This document shows, in pieces, positions 1-9,451 of a stretch of DNA of 64,000 nt. Source of the DNA: Haloprofundus halophilus (lineage in GTDB: Archaea; Halobacteriota; Halobacteria; Halobacteriales; Haloferacaceae). The stretch covers positions 868,001-932,000 of the forward strand of contig NZ_QQRR01000001.1 of NCBI RefSeq assembly GCF_003439925.1. The letters are read 5' to 3'. The notes under the pieces were generated by a model. The model was not told where the DNA came from and did not search any database. It saw nothing but the letters and a program-made list of their open reading frames with translations. A program made the position numbers and the translations under genes. Each line of letters opens with the position of its first letter. Position 1 is the stretch's first letter.

Positions 1-62
1 ACAGAACCCGTCGACTGCGGGAGGTTTTGTCGCCGCTCGACGAACGAAGCGGGAACTCGTTC

Positions 63-2768
63 TCAGCCGAACTGGCCGAGTCCGGTCTGCTGTTGGCCGC
101 TTTTGACCTCGTCCCACGAGAGGCCGAGCGCCTCGATGATTCGGGCGATGGGCCCTTCGAGCGTCTTTTCGAGCATCTTGTCCCAGTCCACCTCGAACTC
201 CTCGGGGACCTGGTCGGCGTACTCGAAGCAGATAACGTCGGGGTTTCGTTTGAACTCGCCGTACAGCGGGTCCGTCCGCGCGTCGAAGCCGCGCTCCTCC
301 TCCATCCGGCGGAAGAACGCCGGATGAACCTTCTTCAGGTAGAGGCGTTTGGGCTTCGACCCGCGCTGGAAGTTCGTCCCCAACAGGAGGTTCGCGTACT
401 TCGCACCCCGTACTTGGGCCGTGTCGGTGTCGTAACTCTCCAGCCGCTTGCCGATACCGCTCGGGATGCCTATCTCCTCGAGGTTCGCGTCCTCGTCCTG
501 GAAGTCCCGAATCACGTCGCGGACGTACTCTTTGATGTCGTCAGTGTCGCTCCCGGTGACGATCATCTCGATGACCTGCTTCTGCACCCGCTTCGTGATC
601 GGCGCGATGTCGGAGCGCTTGTACTCGAAGCCGGTGATGTCGATGTCGTCGACGTCCTTGCCCTCCTTCCAGACGATGTGTCCGGCGTAGCGTTTCTTGC
701 GACCCGCCTGGAAGAACCGCCGGTAGAGCTTCTCGAACTCGATCTGGAACCGGTGTTCGTCGGCGTCGAGTTCCTCGCGCGCGAAGTCGTCGTACCGCTC
801 GTTGATGTGTTCCTCTATCTCGAACGACTGCTCGATGGCTTCGTCCTTCGACACGTCGGGACCGAGGCTTATCATCACGCTGTCGGTGTCGCCGTAGGCG
901 ACCTCGTAGTCGATCTCGTTCGCGGCGGTCTGCGTGAAGTCGATGACCTCCCGACCCGTCGCGGTGATGGCCGCGGCGTTCTCCTTGTCGTAGAGGCGGA
1001 ACCGGTCCCACCCCGAGACGCCGTAGAGGGAGTTCATGATGACCTTCACCGCCGCCTGCTGGCGGTCGTACTGCTCGTACGCCGGAGAGCCGGGTTTGTA
1101 GTCGTTCCGGAGCGCCTTCTTCTCCTCGCGCTCGGTCAGCAGGTCGTCGATCATCTCGCGCATCATCCCGTCGGGTTCGCGGCGGAAGCGCGTCCCGTTC
1201 GGTGCGCGGTACGTTTCGCCCTCGTAGTCGGGGCCGACTTTCGTCTCCGGCGAGGCGTTGATGGTCACCATGCACATCGGGTACAGCGACTTCAGGTCGA
1301 GCACCGTGACGTTCTCCTTGACGCCCGTGATGGGGTCGAACACCGCGCCGCCCTCGAAGTCCTCGGACTCCTGTTGGCCCTTGGTCGGCAGGACGAACTC
1401 GCCGTGGGCTTTGTGCAGCACGTAGACGTCCACCGCATCGCCCGCCGTCGGGGCGTCTTCGAGCAGACAGCCGACGAACGTCCGCACCTCGTCCCAGAAG
1501 GGGATGACCTCCTGCTTGCGGTCGATTTCGACGCAGAGCTCCACGTCGCGGACGTTGTACTCCAGGAGCCGAGTGGGGTCCTGCTCCCAGAGGTCGCCGA
1601 TGCTGCCCGCGTAGCGTTCCTTGCCCACGTCGAGTTCGAGTTCGCCGACGGCGTCGAGGCGATAGGACTCCAGTTCGCTGAACTGCGTCTTCTTGTACGC
1701 GTACAGCAGGTCGAACACCACGCGGCCCTTGACGTTCGGTCCGCCCCACCCGCTGCGCCACACTTCGTTCACCCGCGAGAGGCGGTCGATGCGGAGGTCG
1801 TAGTCGGTGAACGCGTCGAGTTTCTCCAGTCGGTCGAGGAAGTACGGCGCGTCGAAATCCTCGAAGTTCCAGCCGGTGAGCACGTCGGGGTCGGTCTCTT
1901 CGACGTATGTGACGAACGCGTCGAGCATCGCCTCCTCCTCGTCGAAGATACGCACGTCGACGTCGGTGTCGTCGCGGTACGGGGCGTACTCGTCCAGCGC
2001 GCTCGGACTCTCACCGTCGCCGTCGGGAGCCTCGTACAGCCACGCGACGTACTCGTCGCGGTAGCTGTCGTGGCTCGTCAGGCAGATGATGGGCTCCTCG
2101 CCCTCTTCGGGGAAGCCGTTCCTGTCGTCGACTTCGATGTCGAACGTGTTCACGCGGAGGTCGGCGTCCACGTCGGCGGCGACGACCTCGTCGTGCGCGA
2201 CCTGGACGACGTTGTCGTCGAGGCGGCGGTCCGGGACGCGGATTCCGCCGTTGATGTCCTTGTCGATGAGAAACCGGTTCGGGAAGAGGATGTCCGCCTC
2301 GAAGTGGTCGAACTCGTCGCGCATCTGCCCCACGTCGCGGGGGGTGCGGCCGACGATCTTCGTCAGTTCCTCGCCGCGGATGCTCTCGTAGCCGGCTTCG
2401 GTTCGGAGGATGGTGTCGCGGGCGAGCAGTTCGTCGGTGAGCGTCTCCGTCGGCGCGTAGAAGTACGGTTCGAAGCCGAGCACGCGGACGTGCATCGGGT
2501 CGTTGTCGGGCGTTCGCCCGAACACGTGGACGACCGGATACTCGTCGCGGCCCTGTCCCTCGACGGTGTAGTTCACCTGCGACACCATCAGTTCCAGCGT
2601 CCCCTCGGCGTCGGGGTATCTGAGTTCGTGTCGGTCGACGATCTCGTTCACCCGCTGGCTCACGTCGCCCGCGACGGCGGCCGCCTCGGTCGTCGGTCGG
2701 TCGCCGTCGTCGCCCGCGTCGCCGTCTCCACCCCCGCTACCGTAGTCGGAGAGCCCAGCCTGAGTCAT
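63..2768 (-). CDS. polB: Family B DNA polymerase (PolB1)
   Basis: DNA-directed DNA polymerase with 3'-5' proofreading, expected to act in chromosome replication and repair. In the 901-residue product the exonuclease I motif DIE lies near 210-212, ExoII (GWNFEDFD) near 299-306 and ExoIII (YNVRD) near 404-408. Polymerase motif A (SLYP) is at about 494-497, motif B (NSLYG) at about 579-583 and motif C (YGDTDS) at about 625-630. The frame stays open further upstream, but the ATG at 2768 opens the acidic Gly/Asp-rich leader typical of haloarchaeal PolB, so I chose it. Many haloarchaeal PolB genes carry inteins at motifs A to C; none is present here. The gene runs divergently from the small gene at 2911. 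Confidence 0.97.
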   Translation of the reverse strand: MTQAGLSDYGSGGGDGDAGDDGDRPTTEAAAVAGDVSQRVNEIVDRHELRYPDAEGTLELMVSQVNYTVEGQGRDEYPVVHVFGRTPDNDPMHVRVLGFEPYFYAPTETLTDELLARDTILRTEAGYESIRGEELTKIVGRTPRDVGQMRDEFDHFEADILFPNRFLIDKDINGGIRVPDRRLDDNVVQVAHDEVVAADVDADLRVNTFDIEVDDRNGFPEEGEEPIICLTSHDSYRDEYVAWLYEAPDGDGESPSALDEYAPYRDDTDVDVRIFDEEEAMLDAFVTYVEETDPDVLTGWNFEDFDAPYFLDRLEKLDAFTDYDLRIDRLSRVNEVWRSGWGGPNVKGRVVFDLLYAYKKTQFSELESYRLDAVGELELDVGKERYAGSIGDLWEQDPTRLLEYNVRDVELCVEIDRKQEVIPFWDEVRTFVGCLLEDAPTAGDAVDVYVLHKAHGEFVLPTKGQQESEDFEGGAVFDPITGVKENVTVLDLKSLYPMCMVTINASPETKVGPDYEGETYRAPNGTRFRREPDGMMREMIDDLLTEREEKKALRNDYKPGSPAYEQYDRQQAAVKVIMNSLYGVSGWDRFRLYDKENAAAITATGREVIDFTQTAANEIDYEVAYGDTDSVMISLGPDVSKDEAIEQSFEIEEHINERYDDFAREELDADEHRFQIEFEKLYRRFFQAGRKKRYAGHIVWKEGKDVDDIDITGFEYKRSDIAPITKRVQKQVIEMIVTGSDTDDIKEYVRDVIRDFQDEDANLEEIGIPSGIGKRLESYDTDTAQVRGAKYANLLLGTNFQRGSKPKRLYLKKVHPAFFRRMEEERGFDARTDPLYGEFKRNPDVICFEYADQVPEEFEVDWDKMLEKTLEGPIARIIEALGLSWDEVKSGQQQTGLGQFG

Positions 2769-2910
2769 GGCAACCGCTTGGTCACACCCGGGTAAAAAGC
2801 TCGGCTTTTCGCCCGGTACCCGCGAATTTCGGGCGCGCCGGGACGGCGTCTGCAAATCCGGTCAGGACGGAAAGACCTATACCGTGCCATGTTATACCAT
2901 GGACGTAGCA

Positions 2911-3099
2911 ATGTCCGACCGGATAGAAGACGAGTGGTGGGACAGCGCAGATACTACGCAGCAGTCGCTGCAGGCGCCCGACGGCGTCGAGAACGTCGAG
3001 ACGTATCGGGACGACGACGCCGTCGTCTTCTACGACGCGCAGAACCCCCTCGCGTGGATGCAGACGACGCGGGCCGTCACGTTGCGAGAGCAGGCGTAG
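2911..3099 (+). CDS. Small acidic haloarchaeal protein
   Basis: A 62-residue protein with no recognisable catalytic motif. It starts MSDRIEDEWW and carries the ending QNPLAWMQTTRAVTLREQA, which I recall as typical of a widespread haloarchaeal small-protein family of unknown function. An in-frame ATG lies 12 bases upstream at 2899; I prefer 2911 because the MSDR start fits the family. It has no membrane segment and no cysteines. It sits between the divergent polB gene and a membrane protein gene on the same strand. Function is not known. Confidence 0.7.
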   Translation: MSDRIEDEWWDSADTTQQSLQAPDGVENVETYRDDDAVVFYDAQNPLAWMQTTRAVTLREQA

Positions 3100-3144
3100 C
3101 CCGAACACCGAACGCTTATTCTCGACGCCCGCTTCGGCTGTTCT

Positions 3145-3750
3145 GTGCCTTTCGACCTCCGGTCCGACGATTCCGAGGACGACGAGTCCGACCCCGAGGA
3201 CCGCTGGGGCGACCCCGAAGCGGAACTGAACCGGTGGGACGACCCGGAGGAGAAGTGGAACCGGTGGGGCGACCCCGAACGCGACCTTCCGAACGTCCCC
3301 GAAGCGCCGAAACCGTCGACACCCGAGGGCGAGGTGGACTCCGAACTCGCCACGGCGTTCTGGGTGAGCGTCGTCCTCGTGAACGTCGGCGTCGGCGCGC
3401 TCTCGCTCGGCGCGATGTTTCTCTACTTCCGCGGGCAGTGGCGACTCGGCGGGGGGCTCTTCGTCGTCGGTCTGTTCCTGCTCCTCCGAACCTACCAGCG
3501 GTACAGACAGTTCCGCGAGGGCCGGACGGCGGACGACGAGGTCCCCCCGATGGAGACGGCAGGGACCGAGACAGACGACGAGGGCGGCGGAATCGGCGGG
3601 AACGACGGAAGCGACGGAAGCGAGACAGACGACGAGGGCGACGGAAGCGATGGAAGCGAGACAGACGGCGGAAACAACAAAAGCGGCAGAACGGCGAAAG
3701 CGACGAGAGCGCAGAGCTCCTCTGAAAGCCCCGAGAACACCGACTCGTAG
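3145..3750 (+). CDS. Two-TM membrane protein with acidic repeat tail
   Basis: A 201-residue haloarchaeal protein of unknown function with a GTG start at 3145. The first 65 residues are very acidic and repeat a RWGDPE/RWDDPE module three times (about residues 20-48). Two hydrophobic segments follow at about 70-95 and 100-117, then a basic YQRYRQFREGR stretch. The last 60 residues are low complexity, with repeats of (S)ETDDEG and GSDGSE, so the tail is probably disordered. The topology suggests both ends lie on the same side of the membrane. It resembles domain-of-unknown-function families known only from halophilic archaea. Confidence 0.72.
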   Translation: MPFDLRSDDSEDDESDPEDRWGDPEAELNRWDDPEEKWNRWGDPERDLPNVPEAPKPSTPEGEVDSELATAFWVSVVLVNVGVGALSLGAMFLYFRGQWRLGGGLFVVGLFLLLRTYQRYRQFREGRTADDEVPPMETAGTETDDEGGGIGGNDGSDGSETDDEGDGSDGSETDGGNNKSGRTAKATRAQSSSESPENTDS

Positions 3751-3833
3751 GCCGCACGTCCGCGACCCGTCGAGTATCGGACCACCGTGCCGCGGTCGGA
3801 ATCGCTAACCCGCTCGACGCCGACTATCGACGC

Positions 3834-4259
3834 ATGCAGACCGTCCGCGACGAAGACGGACGACGGTATCTTCTGTTGAAACGGTCGAGCGAATCGAGTC
3901 GGGTCCGCGACCCCGAGACCGGCGAGGAGCGGTACCTCTCCAACGACGCGTTCGAGGTCGTCGACGGCGAACCGCCGCTGGTCGCCGCCGCGTCGGGCGT
4001 CCCCGAGTCGGTCCGTCGCGTGCTCTCGGCCACCCACAACGACCGCTCGCTCGGGCTGCTCGTCGAACTCGCCGACCGCGGGCCCCTGTCGGTGCTCGAA
4101 CTGCTGGACTCCTACGACCTCTGCGAGAGCGACCTCCTCGGGCTGCTCACCGAGTTCCGAGCGGCGGGCCTCGTCGACGAGGCCGACAGCTACGGCGAAC
4201 GCGGCTACGACGCGACAGAACTGGCCCGCGAGGGCGTCGCACGTATTCGAGACGACTGA
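3834..4259 (+). CDS. Predicted winged-helix protein next to rad50
   Basis: A 141-residue soluble protein. The N-terminal half (residues 1-45) looks like a short beta-rich domain (RYLLLKRSSESSRVRDPETGEERYL). The second half (about 60-141) has the helical pattern of a winged-helix DNA-binding domain: a stretch resembling LLVELADRGPLSVLELLDSYDL followed by LLGLLTEFRAAGLV and a terminal wing. It is convergent with rad50, whose stop codon lies 16 bases away. The regulator role is an inference from the helix pattern; no target is visible. Confidence 0.65.
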   Translation: MQTVRDEDGRRYLLLKRSSESSRVRDPETGEERYLSNDAFEVVDGEPPLVAAASGVPESVRRVLSATHNDRSLGLLVELADRGPLSVLELLDSYDLCESDLLGLLTEFRAAGLVDEADSYGERGYDATELAREGVARIRDD

Positions 4260-4274
4260 GTCGCCGAGTCGCGC

Positions 4275-6968
4275 TCAGTCGTCGGCGACCGACTCGACGG
4301 CCGAGAGCCCGGCCGCCTCCTCGTGACGAACCGTCGACCGGTTGCTCGTCGGGTTCTTCTCGACCGTCACGAGGTCGTCCGCCGCGCCGACGAGTTCGTC
4401 GTCGTGGCTCACGATGATTATCTGGCGGACGCCGAAGCCGCGCATCTCCTGGACCAGATCGACGAGGCGGCCGACGTGGCCCGAGTCGAGGAAGACGGTC
4501 GGTTCGTCGAGGATGAGCGGCGGCGTCGGAGCCGCGCCCTCGATTCCCTCCGCCAGCAGACGGTAGATGGCGCAGCGAAGCGAGAGGTTGAACAGCGCGC
4601 GTTCGCCGCCGGATAGCTGCTCGGGGTCGAGCGCCTGCCCGTCTTTTTGGTACACTGTCAACGCGTACTCGCCGTCGAGGCGGATGCGCGCGTAGGCGTC
4701 GTTGGCGTAGACGAGGTCGAACGTCTCGTTGAGCATCCGTTCGAGCGTCTCCACGTTCCGCTGGCGGAGTTCAGCGCGCAGGTCGCCGTACATCGCCTCC
4801 AGCTCCTCGGTCTCCTTGTGGAGCGATTCGAGCGCGTCGACGCGTTCTTCGACGTGGTCGCGCTTCTCCTGCAGTTCTTCGAGGCGCACGATATCGGTCT
4901 TCGCGCCGCCGATGTCGTTGTCGAGCTTCGTTCGTTTTTCGGCGAGCGACTCCAGTTCGGGTTCGACCTGCTCGAGGTACTGTTCGGCGTTCGACCGCTG
5001 CTCTTTGGCCTGTCGAATCTGGGACTCGTCGACGTCTTCGCGGAGTTCGCGGCGGCGGCGCTGTTTTTCGGCCAGTCGCTCCCGCCGTTCGTCGTTGAGT
5101 TCGTCGAGGTCCGAACGCCGTTCCGAGAGACGGTCGAGTTTCGATTCGGCATCCGAAATCTCGTCGCGGAGCGACTGGATTCGTTCGAGGCGTTCCTCGC
5201 TCGATTTTACCCCCTCCCGTTCTTCTTCGAGTTCCGCGATTCGGTCGCGGGTCTCCTCTGCACGCGACGCCGTCTGTTCGGCGGCCTCGCGGAGTTCCTC
5301 GGCTTTCTCCTCGTGCTCTTCCGCCGCGGTTCGGGCCGCCTCGGCCTGCTCGGCTTTCTCGGCGAGCGTGCGCTCGCGCTGGTCGACGAGGGTGGTGACG
5401 CTGTCGCGGCGTTCGCGCAGCCGTTCGAGTTCGTTCTCGGCGTCGACGAGTTCTGCTGCGGTGTCGATGTCGTCGTCGAGCGACGCGACCTCCGCTTCGA
5501 GCTCCTCGCGTTCGTCGTCGAGGTCGTCGACGCGGGCGCGGTCCTCGTCGAGGGTGTCGACGTGCGGCGACTCGTCGACGGGCTGTCCGCACTCGGGGCA
5601 CTTCCCCTCGTCCAGCAGCCGCCGAGCCTCTTCGACGCGCTGACGGGTCGACCGGAGTTTCGTCCGGACCGTCTCGAGTTCGTCGCGCAGCGACGACTTC
5701 TGTTCGCGGAGGTCGGCGAGGTGTTCCGAGGCGTCGCCGCGGTCGACGGGGGCCTCCTCGAACGTCGCGTCGAGGTCGTCTATCCGCGCGTCGAGGTCGT
5801 CGAGCGCCTCCCGACGGTCGTCGAGTTCGGCTTCGGCCGTCTCGCGTTCGGCTTCCAGTTCGTCGGCCCGCGTTCGCTTCTGTTCGGCGCGCGATTCGAG
5901 GTCCGTCGCTTTCTCCCCGAGGTTCGAAGACTGGTTCTCGAACCCCTGCGCCTTCTCGCGCAGCTCCTGTATCGACTCGGTGAGTTCCTCGTGACGCGTC
6001 GACAGTTCGGTCAGTCGTGCGGAGACGGCGTCGCCGTCGTCGGCATCTAACTCGCTCCCGGCGACCGCGTCGGCGACGGCCGACTCCAGTTCGTCGATTC
6101 GCTCTCGAACCTCTCGGGCGTTCTCGCGGAGCGACTCCCGTTTCTCCTCCGTCTCGGCGATGGCCGACTTCAGCGACTCGATGTCGTCGTCGAGGTCGTC
6201 GAGTTCGGTCCGTTTCTCCTCGTAGTCGTCGAGCGTCTCGATGGCCTCGTCTCGGCTCTTCTCGGCCCTCTCGCGCTGTGTCTCGTACCGCTCGATAGCC
6301 GCCTTGACTTCGCTCAGCTCCGTCCGTAGCGCGCTCAACCGCTCGTAGGGGTTCGCCGCCTCCTTCGCTTCGACCTGGGAGTCGAGTTCGTCGAGTCGGC
6401 CCCGCTTGTTTTCGAGCACGTCCTCGACGCCGAGCCGGGCGTTCCGCGCCCGTTCGCGGTACTCCTCCAGTTTGCCCAACTGGAGCAGGTCGTCGATCAT
6501 GTCCTGCCGCTCTCCCGGCGTCGCGTTGATGAGCTTGTTCACCTCCCCCTGGCGGACGTACGCGCAGTTGACGAACGCGTCCGCGTCCATCCGGAGCAGG
6601 TCGACGACGAACTTTCGGACGTCGCGTGCGCCGTCGACGCTGCCGTCGGGGACCGCCGACCCTTCGAGCACGCACTTCGCCGTCGTCGCCCGCTCACCCG
6701 AGAGCCGAATCCGTCGCTCGATGCGGTACTTCTCGCCCGCGTGGGTGAACCAGAGCTCTATCTCGGACTCCTCCTCGCCGTTCGTCACCACGTCTTCGAG
6801 CGTGCCGTCGAGCGCCTTCGCCCCGTAGAGCGCGAAGAAACACGCCTCCAGGAGCGACGACTTCCCGCTGCCGTTGAGGCCGTGGATGACGGTGACGCCC
6901 TCGCCGAGTTCGAGGTCGGTGTCGGCGTACGGCTTGAAGTTCTTCAGCCGGATGCGGTCGAATCTCAC
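4275..6968 (-). CDS. rad50: DNA double-strand break repair ATPase Rad50
   Basis: An SMC-like ATPase of 897 residues that works with Mre11 in sensing and processing DNA double-strand breaks. The N-terminus has Walker A (GLNGSGKS, about residues 30-37). Two long acidic coiled-coil arms flank the zinc hook CPEC at about 456-459 (sequence [12 protein letters not shown]). The C-terminal lobe carries the ABC signature [14 protein letters not shown] and Walker B with the D-loop ([14 protein letters not shown]). Its ATG overlaps the mre11 stop by four bases (ATGA), so the two genes are translationally coupled in an mre11-rad50 order. Confidence 0.98.
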   Translation of the reverse strand: MRFDRIRLKNFKPYADTDLELGEGVTVIHGLNGSGKSSLLEACFFALYGAKALDGTLEDVVTNGEEESEIELWFTHAGEKYRIERRIRLSGERATTAKCVLEGSAVPDGSVDGARDVRKFVVDLLRMDADAFVNCAYVRQGEVNKLINATPGERQDMIDDLLQLGKLEEYRERARNARLGVEDVLENKRGRLDELDSQVEAKEAANPYERLSALRTELSEVKAAIERYETQRERAEKSRDEAIETLDDYEEKRTELDDLDDDIESLKSAIAETEEKRESLRENAREVRERIDELESAVADAVAGSELDADDGDAVSARLTELSTRHEELTESIQELREKAQGFENQSSNLGEKATDLESRAEQKRTRADELEAERETAEAELDDRREALDDLDARIDDLDATFEEAPVDRGDASEHLADLREQKSSLRDELETVRTKLRSTRQRVEEARRLLDEGKCPECGQPVDESPHVDTLDEDRARVDDLDDEREELEAEVASLDDDIDTAAELVDAENELERLRERRDSVTTLVDQRERTLAEKAEQAEAARTAAEEHEEKAEELREAAEQTASRAEETRDRIAELEEEREGVKSSEERLERIQSLRDEISDAESKLDRLSERRSDLDELNDERRERLAEKQRRRRELREDVDESQIRQAKEQRSNAEQYLEQVEPELESLAEKRTKLDNDIGGAKTDIVRLEELQEKRDHVEERVDALESLHKETEELEAMYGDLRAELRQRNVETLERMLNETFDLVYANDAYARIRLDGEYALTVYQKDGQALDPEQLSGGERALFNLSLRCAIYRLLAEGIEGAAPTPPLILDEPTVFLDSGHVGRLVDLVQEMRGFGVRQIIIVSHDDELVGAADDLVTVEKNPTSNRSTVRHEEAAGLSAVESVADD

Positions 6969-8485
6969 GAGTAGTCCTCCATGGAGAGTTGGCCGTCGGT
7001 CGACGTCTCCTCCGCGGCCGCCGTTTCAGCCGCCTCCGCGGTGTCGGCGGTCTCTTCGGCTTCCGCCGATTCGTCGTTCTCGGTCGACTCGGCGGACTCG
7101 GTCGATTCGTCGCTCCCGGTCGATTCGTCGGACTCGGAGGCGGACGCGGAGGAGGGTTCGACCGCGTCGGCGCTCACTCTCTCACCGTTCGTCGTCGGCT
7201 GCGACGCGTCGACACCGACGTCGGTTCTACCGGCAGCCCCGCCGATATCCGGGTTCGACTCGGGGACTCGCTCCGCCTCACTCGCGGCGGTCTGTTCCGC
7301 TTCGCGCTCGGCCTGTTCTGCTTCGTTCTCGGCCTGTTCCGCTTCGCTCTCGCCGTCTTCGCGCGCCTCCGCGCGCGAGAAGTTGTCGAGTCCGTCGTCG
7401 ACGAGCGTCGCGACGCGTTGTTTCACCTCCTCACGGACGTTCGAGTCAGCCGTTTTGCTGGCGCGCACCGTCTCGTCGACGTCGATTGCGGCGGCCGAGA
7501 GACCGAGGTCGGCGATGCGCTCTCGCACCGCGTCGTCGGGGTCGGCGAAACTCACAGAGAGGTCGGATTCGACCTCGACCTCCCGGCGGTCGGTGACGCG
7601 GGCGACCAGCGCGCCGCGCTCGGCGGCGAACTCCTCGACGCTCGCGGGTGTGACCGGCTCGCCGTCGCCGGTCACCTCGACGACGACGACGGCGTCTTCG
7701 AGGTCGTGTTGGCGGACCTGCTCGCGGACCCGCGCCTCACCCTCGCCTTCGTTCAGTTCCACGGAGACGAAGACGAACGAGCGCGTGTCGAGCGCCCGTT
7801 GGCGGATGTCCACCCCGCCGTCGTCGTCGAACTCGACGATGTTGTAGCCGCGACCCTCGCGTTCGCTCGTGCTCGCGCGCTCGGTCGACCCGCAGTAGGT
7901 GACGGGCGTCTCCCGCACCTCGGCGGTGCCGGCCTCGTGGTTGTCGCCGAGCAGTACGACGTCGAAGTCGACGTTGGAGCCGTCGAGCACCGCTTCGGTC
8001 TCCCAGTCGGCGTGAGCGAAGGGGGTGAAGAGACCGTGACTGACGAGCGCCGAGTGGGCGGCGTCGTGCGGCTCGAACTGGTAGTCGAGGTCGTCGCGGC
8101 GCGACTTCGGGACGTGGTCGAGGCCGTAGAACGCCGTGTCGCCGACGATACGGGGTTCGGCTCCGAGGCGCGTCGCGAGGCCGAGTCGCTCGAAGAGGTC
8201 GAGCCACTGCCCGCCTCGGGTCGACTCGTGGTTACCGACGACCGCCAGAAACGGGACGCCGGCGTCTTGGAGGGTCCGAAGCGCCGAGAGCGTTCCGAGG
8301 AGGTCCCGCAGTTCGGGGCGGCGGTCGTGAAACAGGTCGCCGGCGTGGACGACCGCGTCCACGTCGTCGTCGACGGCGTCCGCGAGCACCTGCTCGAACG
8401 CCGCCAGAAAGTCCCGTCGTCGCGCCGGCGAGTGGTACTGCTGATACCCGATGTGGGTGTCGCCGGTGTGTATCACCCGTGTCAT
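6965..8485 (-). CDS. mre11: DNA double-strand break repair nuclease Mre11
   Basis: A Mn-dependent calcineurin-type phosphoesterase, the nuclease partner of Rad50. The metal-binding motifs are in order: GDTHIGY (about 8-14), GDLFHDRRP (about 49-57), GNHEST (about 85-90), SHGLF (about 149-153) and GDNHE (about 181-185). The catalytic and capping region ends near residue 370. Beyond it is a long acidic, low-complexity tail of about 130 residues, with repeated AEQAE/AEREAEQ blocks and a run of [13 protein letters not shown] repeats, ending GQLSMEDYS. The total of 506 residues is longer than usual, owing to this tail. The gene overlaps its neighbours by four bases on each side. Confidence 0.96.
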   Translation of the reverse strand: MTRVIHTGDTHIGYQQYHSPARRRDFLAAFEQVLADAVDDDVDAVVHAGDLFHDRRPELRDLLGTLSALRTLQDAGVPFLAVVGNHESTRGGQWLDLFERLGLATRLGAEPRIVGDTAFYGLDHVPKSRRDDLDYQFEPHDAAHSALVSHGLFTPFAHADWETEAVLDGSNVDFDVVLLGDNHEAGTAEVRETPVTYCGSTERASTSEREGRGYNIVEFDDDGGVDIRQRALDTRSFVFVSVELNEGEGEARVREQVRQHDLEDAVVVVEVTGDGEPVTPASVEEFAAERGALVARVTDRREVEVESDLSVSFADPDDAVRERIADLGLSAAAIDVDETVRASKTADSNVREEVKQRVATLVDDGLDNFSRAEAREDGESEAEQAENEAEQAEREAEQTAASEAERVPESNPDIGGAAGRTDVGVDASQPTTNGERVSADAVEPSSASASESDESTGSDESTESAESTENDESAEAEETADTAEAAETAAAEETSTDGQLSMEDYS

Positions 8486-8907
8486 CTGTCCGCCCGTTGG
8501 CTGTCCCCTCCTAAATGCGTACCGACGCGTGACGTTTCAACGTCCCCGCTCCGCTCGGCGCAGAGTTCTCCGTCCTGTCCGAACTGCGAGGCGGTCCCGG
8601 AGTTCGAGTCGACGCCGGCCGCGCGACGGTAGCGTTCGACGAGAGCCAGCACTCGTTCTCCCTCGCGGCGAACTGCCAGGTCACCCGCGCGCGACGAGAC
8701 GTCGACGGCATCGCGCAGCCGTTCGACGCCCCCGTCGGCGAAAAACGTCGCCGCGGACTCGACGTCGTCCGACGCTTCGACGGCCTCCCGTATCGTCTCG
8801 CGCGCTTCGGCGACCGCTTCGCCGGCGCGAGGCAGACGGCCGTCGTCGCGTCGCTCCCCGGCCGCAAGCGTCCGAAGCGCACGCCTGACCTCGTTCGGTG
8901 TTGCCAC
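8482..8907 (-). CDS. Haloarchaeal protein coupled to mre11-rad50
   Basis: A 141-residue soluble protein starting at a GTG (MATPNEVRRAL); a TTG three codons upstream is the alternative. It is helical and charged, with no recognised catalytic residues and two cysteines at most. Its stop overlaps the mre11 start by four bases (ATGA), so it is the first gene of a three-gene operon with mre11 and rad50. That position makes a role in DNA repair or in regulating the complex plausible, but this is only inference from context. I cannot name a family function. Confidence 0.72.
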   Translation of the reverse strand: MATPNEVRRALRTLAAGERRDDGRLPRAGEAVAEARETIREAVEASDDVESAATFFADGGVERLRDAVDVSSRAGDLAVRREGERVLALVERYRRAAGVDSNSGTASQFGQDGELCAERSGDVETSRVGTHLGGDSQRADR

Positions 8908-9020
8908 GCGGCGCAACTGGTTCCGTCCTCGGTGAAAAAGATTCGCGGAGAGCGACGGAGCGGAGAGACGAAGAGCAGGCGATGGTCTCGGCCGCGGCTT
9001 CGAACGACGGCGTCGTCGGT

Positions 9021-9080
9021 GTCGTTCAGACCGTCATCGCGTCGTTCAGGCCGTCGGCGTGTACTTCAGACCGTCAGCGT
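9021..9080. repeat. Three 20-bp tandem repeats overlapping a gene end
   Basis: Three 20-bp units lie at 9021-9040, 9041-9060 and 9061-9080. They share a core of GTTCAG(A/G)CCGTC with a few mismatches. The third unit contains the stop codon and last codons of the minus-strand regulator gene ending at 9066, so the repeats look like duplications of that gene's 3' end into the intergenic region. The rest of the 8908-9065 gap shows nothing else. Confidence 0.75.
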
Positions 9081-9323
9081 GTACAGCCGTTTCCGCGCGT
9101 CCGAGAACGAAAAGCGCGAGTCGACGACGTCCTGTTCCTCGAGTCTCGTCAGCGCGTACCGAACCGTCCGCGGCGGCAACAGCGTCTCCTCGGCGAGTTG
9201 GCTCTGCGTCATCGTCTCGTTGTAGTCGAGAACTTTCGCGACGAGTTTCGCGCTCGGGGGGAGGTCACGAATCGACTCCCACCGGTCGGTCGAATCGGTG
9301 GCGGTTACCTCGGTGCAACTCAT
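9066..9323 (-). CDS. MarR-like winged-helix regulator
   Basis: An 85-residue DNA-binding protein. A winged helix-turn-helix spans about residues 22-80: LPPSAKLVAKVLDYN, then MTQSQLAEETLLPPRTVRYALTRLEEQDVV and a beta wing ending in RLYTLTV. The family is common in haloarchaea, acting as small MarR/TrmB-like transcription regulators. A TATA-like AATATTAT lies about 30 bases before the start codon on this strand, consistent with a near-leaderless transcript. The gene is divergent from pan with 128 bases between, so it may control itself and possibly pan; this is not shown. Confidence 0.85.
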   Translation of the reverse strand: MSCTEVTATDSTDRWESIRDLPPSAKLVAKVLDYNETMTQSQLAEETLLPPRTVRYALTRLEEQDVVDSRFSFSDARKRLYTLTV

Positions 9324-9351
9324 GGATAGCTACTGCTCTGGCATACAGCCA

Positions 9352-9360
9352 GATAATATT
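9352..9360 (-). promoter_or_regulatory. TATA-like box of the MarR-like regulator
   Basis: On the minus strand the AT-rich AATATTAT block lies about 30 bases upstream of the ATG at 9323, in otherwise GC-rich DNA. This is the usual spacing for a haloarchaeal leaderless promoter. The same AT-rich stretch sits in the divergent promoter region shared with pan. Confidence 0.6.
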
Positions 9361-9423
9361 TGCTATGTTTAGATATTACTGTCAGAAATCTGCGGCGGCG
9401 AGTCGCCCCGCGACCCGAAGCCT

Positions 9424-9431
9424 CTTATGAA
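9424..9431 (+). promoter_or_regulatory. TATA-like box of pan
   Basis: CTTATGAA lies about 27 bases upstream of the pan ATG at 9452. The spacing predicts a transcript starting at or near the start codon, typical of haloarchaea. Confidence 0.55.
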
Positions 9432-9451
9432 CTTGTGACCTAATCCGTCCG

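Noticed and set aside
63-2768. Intein in DNA polymerase B
   Set aside because: Motifs A, B and C are contiguous with normal family spacing, so no intein insertion is present.
27-2795. A 922-codon open frame opposite polB
   Set aside because: It lies on the opposite strand of a clear polymerase gene, has a long run of Arg/Val-rich sequence and no family motifs. It is a GC-driven shadow.
4647-6050. A 467-codon open frame opposite rad50
   Set aside because: It mirrors the rad50 coiled-coil codons and lacks a start context or motifs; rad50 is certain.
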